DNA of 6,420 bases, from the NCBI GenBank assembly GCA_015657395.1, contig JADLKI010000019.1:6842-13261 (forward strand), read 5' to 3'. The stretch comes from Spirochaetales bacterium. GTDB taxonomy: Bacteria > Spirochaetota > Spirochaetia > Treponematales > Rectinemataceae. The notes beneath the pieces are model-generated. The model was not told the origin of the DNA. It ran no database searches and was given only the letters and a program-made list of their open reading frames with translations. Within the stretch, counting starts at the first letter, position 1. Every line of letters starts with the position of its first letter. Shown here piece after piece: positions 1-5,443 of this stretch. The position numbers and the translations under genes are program-made.

Positions 1-69
1 AGGGGGCAGGGCGGGCTTGCGATTGTCTATAAGGACGGGGTTGAGCTTGTGAAGGGGTGGCAGCCATGA
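1..69 (+). CDS. C-terminal end of an unidentified protein (partial)
   Basis: Frame 1 is open from the left edge and ends at TGA (67-69). It encodes 22 residues, RGQGGLAIVYKDG followed by VELVKGWQP. The stop overlaps the ATG of the next gene in an ATGA arrangement, the usual sign of translational coupling within an operon, which is the main reason to believe the frame is real. The fragment is too short to assign to a family. Its pattern of alternating hydrophobic and charged residues would suit a small terminal beta-hairpin, but that is only inference. Confidence 0.55.
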   Translation, partial: RGQGGLAIVYKDGVELVKGWQP

Positions 70-1049
70 AGGGCATGAAGTATCTTTCCTTGATCCTTGT
101 ATGCCTCGCCGCGCCGATGCTGGGCGCCCTCGATTTCCAGATACCGGAGGTTCTGGATCTATCCGGCTTCGGAAGCCTTCCGGGAGATCTCACAAACGCA
201 CAATTGCCGGGGAAATCTCCACAGATGGGTTCCTTGTATGGCCGGGTACCCAGAAGCGACATTGTGCTTGAGTCGGCAACTGCCGACATCGAGGTTCCCG
301 CAAGCGGCACGGTCATCTATGTTCAAGCCGATGCTCCGGTGAAGACGATTTTTTCCTTTCCGCTGGGAGGAGCGCTGGCGATCCTCCATCCGGAGAGCTA
401 CGTCAGTCTTATTTCTGGCCTGGATGCGGAGCGGGCACTCGAATCTGCAGAGCGCAGGCAGTCGGCAGCTCAGAGCGAGCTCGTCGTGAAGAAAGGAGAG
501 ACGCTTCCAGGGGGAAATGGCTCCGGCGTCTATCCGCTGAATGATTTTGGCCTTCGGCTCTTCGATGCCAAAAGTTCGCTCTGGGTCAACCCGATCTTTC
601 TCGCCTCCTGGATCCACGACCGCACGCCCCCCGTCATACGCAGCGCAAGATTGGCGAGGTCCGACGGCAGCGGCACGGCTTTTATCGACCTGTCCGGAGT
701 GCCCGCAAAGGACAGGAAGATTACCTGTCCCCAGGGCAGTTACAGACTATATCTCGACGCGTTGGACATCATCATCCCGGGATCGCCCATGTATTCCGCC
801 CCTTACCGGATCCTCGCTGTCCTGGACGGGAAAAGCGTCGTCGACAGCTCTTTGATGGCCGCGAAGAGCACTGAAGCTGGCCTCTCATTTTTGGAAAACC
901 CGGCGCCGTCCCGGGAAACTCTGGCAGCGGATGGCTCGTATAGTGTCGGACAGATTGTGCTCGCAAGGGGCGAGCACGACCTGCAACTGCAGGTGAGCGA
1001 TTATGCGGGCAACACCAGCACTCTGAAGGTTTTCGTAATCGTTCGCTGA
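66..1049 (+). CDS. Exported degenerate LytM/M23-peptidase-like protein with Ig-like C-terminal domain
   Basis: A 327-residue protein starting at ATG 66. AAGGGG at 52-57 lies 8 nt upstream and the start overlaps the previous stop; a GTG at 57 is possible but would overlap that ribosome-binding site. Residues 1-21 form a signal peptide (KGMK, then a hydrophobic run, then LGA before LDF), so export to the periplasm or envelope is likely. Residues about 55-180 follow the LytM/M23 layout: a GRVPRSDI segment at 59-66 where HxGxD is expected, an LGGALAILHPESYVSLISGL strand pair at about 100-119 where active enzymes have a YxHL motif, VKKGETLPGGNGSG at 141-154, and FGLRLFD with VNP at 161-176 in place of HLHFE with VNP. 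The zinc-binding histidines are therefore replaced, and I infer a catalytically inactive scaffold or regulator, comparable in principle to EnvC/NlpD-type amidase activators. DRTPPVI (185-191) opens a C-terminal beta domain ending in VSDYAGN (310-316), typical of Ig-like folds. The family call rests on pattern recognition only. Confidence 0.7.
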   Translation: MKGMKYLSLILVCLAAPMLGALDFQIPEVLDLSGFGSLPGDLTNAQLPGKSPQMGSLYGRVPRSDIVLESATADIEVPASGTVIYVQADAPVKTIFSFPLGGALAILHPESYVSLISGLDAERALESAERRQSAAQSELVVKKGETLPGGNGSGVYPLNDFGLRLFDAKSSLWVNPIFLASWIHDRTPPVIRSARLARSDGSGTAFIDLSGVPAKDRKITCPQGSYRLYLDALDIIIPGSPMYSAPYRILAVLDGKSVVDSSLMAAKSTEAGLSFLENPAPSRETLAADGSYSVGQIVLARGEHDLQLQVSDYAGNTSTLKVFVIVR

Positions 1050-1087
1050 ATCTTGCCCAGATTGCCGTTCGCTGATAGAGTTTGATT

Positions 1088-1831
1088 ATGCCGAACAGTC
1101 CAGCAGTGATTGCAGAGAATATAGCGCGCGTCAGGGAACGCATCGCGCGGGCCGCAGAGTCCGCGGGGAGGTCGGCAGATGATGTTTCGCTCATGGCAGT
1201 GACGAAATTTCATCCTGCAGAGGCCGTGCGGTCCGCCTATCTCGCCGGCATAAGGTTTTTTGGAGAGAACAGGGTGCAGGAAGCCCAGGCGAAATACCCT
1301 CCGATCCGCGCCTCCCTTGAGAATGCTTCCCTGCATATGATCGGTACGCTCCAGAAGAACAAGATCAACAAGGCCCTCACGATTTTCGATGCGATAGAGG
1401 GCATAGAGAGCGTCGATACCCTTGCAGCAATACTGACGAGGGCTGGCGGACGCCCTGAGCCTCTCCGCCTCTATCTGGAACTTCACACCGGAGAAGACTC
1501 AAAGGCGGGTTTCCCGAACCTCGATGAGCTGCTGCGCGGCTGTGACGCCTACGCTGAGTTTCTTGCAGTCGACGCGCATGCGGCCGAGTGGGCCATACTC
1601 TGCGGACTTATGACCATGGCGCCCTTTACTCAGGACAGCTCGGTAATCCGAAGATCGTTCAGAATGCTCGCTGCGGCCAAAAGAGAAGTCGAAAATCGCT
1701 TCCATTTTTCCAATTTCGGCGAACTCTCCATGGGCATGAGCAATGATTTTGAGATAGCGGTACGGGAAGGATCGACGCTTGTAAGAATCGGCACTGCAAT
1801 TTTCGGCGAAAGGGATGTCCGGAATGCTTAG
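1088..1831 (+). CDS. yggS: YggS/PROSC-family pyridoxal 5'-phosphate homeostasis protein
   Basis: A 247-residue cytosolic protein of the YggS/PLPBP family. The family has the alanine-racemase-like TIM barrel, binds PLP on a lysine, shows no proven catalytic activity, and buffers PLP and amino/keto-acid metabolism. Family blocks appear in order: AVTKF with the probable Schiff-base Lys40; FGENRVQEA (58-66); HMIGTLQKNK (83-92); LELHTGEDSKAGF; GLMTMAPF; and SMGMSNDFEIAVREGSTLV running into RIGTAIFGER, which binds the phosphate. Length is close to the usual ~230. The ATG at 1088 is preferred because AGAG (1077-1080) lies 7 nt upstream; the TTG at 1082 is too close to it. The gene follows the LytM-like gene by 38 bp and overlaps the next gene by 8 bp, so co-transcription is likely. 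Confidence 0.95.
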   Translation: MPNSPAVIAENIARVRERIARAAESAGRSADDVSLMAVTKFHPAEAVRSAYLAGIRFFGENRVQEAQAKYPPIRASLENASLHMIGTLQKNKINKALTIFDAIEGIESVDTLAAILTRAGGRPEPLRLYLELHTGEDSKAGFPNLDELLRGCDAYAEFLAVDAHAAEWAILCGLMTMAPFTQDSSVIRRSFRMLAAAKREVENRFHFSNFGELSMGMSNDFEIAVREGSTLVRIGTAIFGERDVRNA

Positions 1832-2270
1832 GCGAAGCTGCGCCACCATGCTCATTCTCCTCCTCCTTGCGGGCACCTGCTTTCCCCTGCACCGCGCTGA
1901 GGCGCAGGAGAGCGCCGAGACCACGTCTTCTTCGGAGACAAGTACAGGCGGGGAAGAGAATCAGGCCGAAACGTCTACGAAGTCCGACTCGTCGCCCCCC
2001 CAGGTGACGCTCCCGAGCTTCTCCTACAAGGACTCCAAAGAGAGCACGATCGGGCGCGCCCTCATCCTCTCGATCGGGCTTTTCCCCTTCAGCTATTTTT
2101 ATACCGGCATTGTTATCAGCGTAACGAGATATGTCTCCAATGGTTTTGATTCGGCGTATGCCCCGTGGTCATCTTCAACTTCGCTCTCCGACAGTGAAAT
2201 GTGGACAAAGATTGCGGTCTCATCTGCCCTAAGCCTCGTGTTCGGCCTGCTGGGAGCGACGCTCAAGTGA
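1824..2270 (+). CDS. Small exported/membrane protein of unknown function
   Basis: I do not recognise this 148-residue protein. The ATG at 1824 is chosen because AGGGA (1811-1815) lies 8 nt upstream; an ATG at 1815 would sit inside that site. The start overlaps the end of yggS by 8 bp. Residues 1-27 look like a signal peptide (MLRRS, a leucine-rich core, AEA before QES). Residues 28-60 are a low-complexity Ser/Thr/Glu stretch, probably a disordered linker. Two hydrophobic segments follow, about 74-97 (rich in aliphatic and aromatic residues, LFPFSYFYTG) and about 130-147 (IAVSSALSLVFGLLGATLK end), separated by a polar segment with YAPWSSSTS. I infer an inner-membrane protein with two helices after the signal, or one if the signal is retained. 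No catalytic motif is visible. A true lipobox is absent: AGTC at 16-19 has Thr before the Cys. Confidence 0.75.
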   Translation: MLRRSCATMLILLLLAGTCFPLHRAEAQESAETTSSSETSTGGEENQAETSTKSDSSPPQVTLPSFSYKDSKESTIGRALILSIGLFPFSYFYTGIVISVTRYVSNGFDSAYAPWSSSTSLSDSEMWTKIAVSSALSLVFGLLGATLK

Positions 2271-2299
2271 TATACATTTCAGGCCATATTCTGTATACT
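2271..2299 (+). promoter_or_regulatory. Sigma70-like promoter for apt-gpmI-CYTH
   Basis: TATACA (2271-2276, 4 of 6 matches to TTGACA) and TATACT (2294-2299, 5 of 6 to TATAAT) are separated by 17 bp. The site starts immediately after the stop of the preceding gene, and transcription would begin near 2305-2307. It fits the only sizeable gap between the two gene clusters. Prediction from sequence only. Confidence 0.5.
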
Positions 2300-2302
2300 A
2301 CA

Positions 2303-2327
2303 GCGCAACCTTTCTATAAGGTCGCGC
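2303..2327 (+). promoter_or_regulatory. Inverted repeat in the apt leader covering a ribosome-binding site
   Basis: Arms GCGCaACCTT (2303-2312) and AAGGTcGCGC (2318-2327) pair over ten positions with one A-C mismatch around a 5-nt TCTAT loop. The right arm contains AAGG (2318-2321), the only candidate ribosome-binding site for the ATG at 2329. The repeat also straddles the predicted transcription start. It could be a DNA operator just after the -10 box or an RNA hairpin masking that start. No T-run follows, so it is not an intrinsic terminator. Confidence 0.45.
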
Positions 2328-2358
2328 CATGATTCCCCGCGGTAAAGAGGCAAGGCAT

Positions 2359-2919
<561 letters not shown>

Positions 2920-2991
2920 GGCCCGACCGCGTGCGACGCGCGCGGGGCAGGCCAGTATTGCGCAGCCATAGCATTATGATTGGAGTTATCG

Positions 2992-4647
2992 ATGGTTGAA
3001 CCTCTGAAGAAGAATCCGAAGTGGAAGGGGAGAGAAGGGCCCGTTGTGCTTGCCATTATGGACGGTGTCGGCTATGGCGCATACAGAGAGGGCGATGCGG
3101 TCCTTGCGGCCGACATGCGGCATTTCAGGGCCCTGGAGGCGAGCTGCCCCGCGACCAGGCTGAAGGCGCACGGGAAGGCGGTCGGCCTTCCAAGCGATGA
3201 CGACATGGGCAATTCCGAAGTGGGGCACAATGCGATCGGCTGCGGGCGGGTATTCGCACAGGGGGCCCGGCTGGTCAACCTTTCGATCGAAAGCGGCGCA
3301 ATGTTTCAGGGACAAGTCTGGAGGGGCCTCGTCGGGAATGTGCGCTCCAACGCGTCGATACTGCACTTTATAGGCCTGTTCTCCGACGGCAACGTCCACT
3401 CCCACATCGAGCATTTGAAGGCGATGCTCGCGCAGGCGTGGAAGGACGGCGTTTTGCGGGCGCGCATCCACATTCTGCTCGACGGACGCGATGTGGGGAG
3501 CCAGAGCGCCCTCGATTATGTCCTCCCCTTCGAGGCTTTTCTCGCCCAGCTGAGGGCGCAGGGCGCCGATTACCGCATCGCATCGGGGGGCGGGCGGCAG
3601 TACATCACCATGGACCGCTACGGCGCCAACTGGCAGATGGTCAAGCGTGGCTGGGACTGCCATGTGTGGGGTCTCGGAAGACAATTCGGGAGCGCAGAAG
3701 AAGCGATCCTGGCCTACCGGAAGGAAAATCCGGGCATCATCGACCAGGATGTCCCGGAATTCGTGATTGTCGAAAACGGGAAGCCCATAGGCACGATCGA
3801 AGATGGCGATTCGGTTGTCTTCTATAATTTCCGGGGAGACAGGGCGATCGAGATCACCGCTGCCTTTGAGCAGGACAATTTCGACAAATTCGACAGGGTG
3901 AGGCGGCCCAAGGTCTACTACGCGGGAATGATGCAGTATGACGGCGACCTCCATGTGCCCAGGAATTTCCTTGTCTCGCCGCCGGCGATCGACAGGACCC
4001 TCGGCGAATACCTGGTGTCCACAGGGCTCAGGTCGCTCGCGATTTCGGAGACGCAGAAATACGGCCACGTCACCTACTTCTTCAACGGCAACAGGTCGGG
4101 CAAATTCTCCGAGGCGCTCGAAGATTATGTCGAGATTCCGAGCGACCGTGTTCCCTTTGAGCAGAGGCCCTGGATGAAGTGTGCCGAAATCGCGGATTAT
4201 GTGATCGGCGCCGTCGAATCGGGCAAGTACCAGTTCATTCGCCTCAATTTCCCCAACGGCGACATGGTCGGGCATACCGGAGTATTCCAGGCCGTCGTCT
4301 GTGGTCTTGAGGGAATGGACATACAGCTGGGCAGAATAAGGGCAGCAGTCGAGAGGGCGGGGGGCGTACTCATCCTCACCGCCGATCACGGAAATTCAGA
4401 CGACATGTATGAGCACGACAAGAAGACCGGCAGTGTCCAGTACGATGCAGACGGCCAGCCTAAGGCCAAGACCAGTCATTCCCTCAACCCGATTCCATGC
4501 ATTATCTATGATCCGGACTGTCGGGGCGAGTATAAAAAAGTGCTCCGCGGAGGCCTGGGAATTTCCAGCCTGGCCGCCACATGCATCGACTTGCTGGGAT
4601 ATATGCCGCCCGACGATTATGATCCGTCGGTTTTGGAAATTGTCTGA
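2992..4647 (+). CDS. gpmI: 2,3-bisphosphoglycerate-independent phosphoglycerate mutase
   Basis: This glycolytic/gluconeogenic enzyme interconverts 3- and 2-phosphoglycerate through a phosphoserine and two metal ions, usually Mn2+. All key elements of the alkaline-phosphatase-superfamily fold are visible: metal Asp24 in MDGVGYG; catalytic Ser75 in MGNSEVGH; DGNVHSH with His136; LDGRD (163-167); FRGDR with Arg281 and Arg284; Lys356 in QKYGHVTYFFNGNRSG; Asp424 and His428 in NGDMVGH; Asp465 and His466 in ADHGN; and His496 in KTSHS. The ATG at 2992 is chosen because GGAG (2982-2985) lies 6 nt upstream; a TTG at 2980 would precede that site. At 551 residues it exceeds common bacterial GpmI (about 510). 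Blocks such as SEVGHNAIGCGRVFAQGA, SGGGRQYITMDRY and MVKRGWD, and YAGMMQYDGDL resemble the plant and kinetoplastid branch as I remember it. The CYTH gene follows after 18 bp. Confidence 0.96.
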   Translation: MVEPLKKNPKWKGREGPVVLAIMDGVGYGAYREGDAVLAADMRHFRALEASCPATRLKAHGKAVGLPSDDDMGNSEVGHNAIGCGRVFAQGARLVNLSIESGAMFQGQVWRGLVGNVRSNASILHFIGLFSDGNVHSHIEHLKAMLAQAWKDGVLRARIHILLDGRDVGSQSALDYVLPFEAFLAQLRAQGADYRIASGGGRQYITMDRYGANWQMVKRGWDCHVWGLGRQFGSAEEAILAYRKENPGIIDQDVPEFVIVENGKPIGTIEDGDSVVFYNFRGDRAIEITAAFEQDNFDKFDRVRRPKVYYAGMMQYDGDLHVPRNFLVSPPAIDRTLGEYLVSTGLRSLAISETQKYGHVTYFFNGNRSGKFSEALEDYVEIPSDRVPFEQRPWMKCAEIADYVIGAVESGKYQFIRLNFPNGDMVGHTGVFQAVVCGLEGMDIQLGRIRAAVERAGGVLILTADHGNSDDMYEHDKKTGSVQYDADGQPKAKTSHSLNPIPCIIYDPDCRGEYKKVLRGGLGISSLAATCIDLLGYMPPDDYDPSVLEIV

Positions 4648-4665
4648 AAAAGAAGGATACCAGCC

Positions 4666-5244
4666 GTGGCAGAACAGGACAGTGCGCACAATCTGGAGAT
4701 TGAGCTCAAGGCGCGGATTCAGAACAGGGAAGATGTAGAGTCTCGTTTAGCCAAATTTATGCGCCCTATGGGTAAGGTCGACAAACGCGACGAATACTGG
4801 GAAGTATCGAGCAGAGATCCACTGAATCCCGGCACCTTTCGTTTTCGTATCCGGAGAGAGCCGGGCCACACGACGATCACTTTCAAGGATAAGACTTTCG
4901 ACGGGGACCTGGAGATCAACCGCGAATTCGAGTTCGGCATCGACAATGAAGCCGCATTCAGAATCTTCGTGGAGAGGCTCCAGGGGCGATTTGTCTACAG
5001 AAAACAGAAAATCGGAACGCGCTGGGAGAGCGAGACAGGCATAGTGGCGGAAGTTGTAGAGGTTGCCTCTCTCGGGCTTTTCCTTGAGGTTGAATGCGTG
5101 TGCAATACGCAGGATGCCATCGCGCATGAAGAGGCAAAGTGCCAGCTTTACGACGTGATCGAGTGGTGCGGCATTCCCCGGCGCGCGCTTGAGCCGAGAC
5201 CCTATTCGCTGTTGCTGGGTATTGAAGAACAAGATGGGCGCTGA
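4666..5244 (+). CDS. CYTH-domain protein (class IV adenylate cyclase-like or triphosphatase)
   Basis: A 192-residue soluble protein with the CYTH triphosphate-tunnel fold. The diagnostic ExExK motif is EIELK (residues 11-15). Further charged tunnel strands follow: FRFRIRRE (58-65), ITFKDK (71-76), EINREFEFGI (83-92), YRKQKIGTRWE (111-121), the acidic FLEVE (139-143) and a C-terminal RPYSLLL. Family members bind the triphosphate group with metal ions and act as class IV adenylate cyclases, thiamine triphosphatases or inorganic tripolyphosphatases. The LGLFLEVE block and overall length recall the CyaB-like branch, but activity cannot be read from sequence alone. The start is GTG 4666, well supported by AGAAGGA (4651-4657) 8 nt upstream. 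It lies 18 bp after gpmI and is probably co-transcribed. Its last 10 bases overlap a tRNA remnant on the other strand. Confidence 0.88.
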   Translation: MAEQDSAHNLEIELKARIQNREDVESRLAKFMRPMGKVDKRDEYWEVSSRDPLNPGTFRFRIRREPGHTTITFKDKTFDGDLEINREFEFGIDNEAAFRIFVERLQGRFVYRKQKIGTRWESETGIVAEVVEVASLGLFLEVECVCNTQDAIAHEEAKCQLYDVIEWCGIPRRALEPRPYSLLLGIEEQDGR

Positions 5245-5259
5245 CGGATTCGAACCGCC
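5235..5259 (-). pseudogene. tRNA 3'-end remnant (T arm and acceptor strand), possible att site
   Basis: Read on the minus strand from 5259 to 5235: T-stem GGCGG, a perfect T-loop TTCGAAT (consensus TTCRANY), stem partner CCGTC (five pairs, one G-U), seven acceptor bases AGCGCCC, then discriminator A. CCA is not encoded. An intact tRNA would need GGGCGCT near 5310 together with D and anticodon arms; that stretch instead holds a terminator stem. The identity is unknown. A 3'-terminal tRNA fragment of this kind is the classical residue at one end of an element inserted into a tRNA gene, which would place the element to the right. A decayed gene is the alternative. Confidence 0.65.
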
Positions 5260-5288
5260 TCTATAATCATCCTCAAAAATTGTATATG

Positions 5289-5328
5289 AACCCGGCAAAA
5301 ATTCCCCTTATCCGTTGCCGGGTTTTTT
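5289..5328 (+). terminator. Strong rho-independent terminator after the CYTH gene
   Basis: AACCCGGCAA (5289-5298) pairs perfectly with TTGCCGGGTT (5315-5324) around a 16-nt loop, and the stem runs into a tract of six T (5323-5328). It lies 44 bp after the CYTH stop and would end the apt-gpmI-CYTH transcript. On the minus strand no T-run directly follows the stem, so it appears to work in one direction. Confidence 0.9.
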
Positions 5329-5420
5329 ATCGCACAAAAGAACCGTGCCATAATAATATATTATTTCAAATATTAGAAACATTAATTTGACAAATATATA
5401 AAACAGTCATAGGGTTGTCG
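5329..5420 (+). promoter_or_regulatory. AT-rich promoter region of the DASS transporter
   Basis: This stretch is far richer in A/T than anything else in the window. Two promoters can be drawn. One is TAGAAA (5374-5379), 17 bp, TATAAA (5397-5402), matching 4 and 5 of 6, with a start near 5409. The other is a perfect TTGACA (5387-5392), 17 bp, TAGGGT (5410-5415, matching at the three most important positions), with a start almost on the ribosome-binding site. The first leaves a more reasonable leader. A perfect 14-bp palindrome (AATAATATATTATT, 5352-5365) and an inverted repeat TCAAAT (5366-5371)/ATTTGA (5385-5390) flank or overlap these boxes and could be operators. Confidence 0.5.
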
Positions 5421-5421
5421 C

Positions 5422-5426
5422 GGAGG
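5422..5426 (+). promoter_or_regulatory. Ribosome-binding site GGAGG that conflicts with the transporter's main frame
   Basis: GGAGG lies 7 nt before ATG 5434, ideal spacing, and only 1 nt before ATG 5428. Both ATGs open the same short frame, which ends at TGA 5530-5532. The transporter's long frame has its first ATG at 5444, 17 nt from this site, after an in-frame TGA at 5435-5437. The site therefore points to a frameshift near the start or to a translated leader peptide. Confidence 0.7.
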
Positions 5427-5443
5427 CATGAAAATGACCAAGA

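Noticed and set aside
1869..1880. A lipoprotein signal in the small exported protein (AGTC)
   Set aside because: Thr directly before Cys does not fit the lipobox, and a good signal peptidase I site (AEA before Q) follows.
2922..2947. A terminator between apt and gpmI from the GC-rich GCCC/CGCG repeat
   Set aside because: Pairing needs bulges and no T-run follows; read-through into gpmI is more likely.
2958..2980. A promoter directly before gpmI (TATGAT at 2975-2980)
   Set aside because: Transcription would begin around 2987, after the GGAG ribosome-binding site, and no convincing -35 box sits at the right distance.
2986..4389. A 467-codon open frame on the minus strand opposite gpmI
   Set aside because: It lies entirely opposite a gene with every GpmI catalytic motif. 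GC-rich codons commonly leave a long open antisense frame, and its translation shows no recognisable domain.
5235..5312. A complete tRNA gene on the minus strand
   Set aside because: Only the T arm and 3' acceptor strand are present. The place where GGGCGCT, the D arm and the anticodon arm should lie holds the terminator stem and AT-rich sequence.
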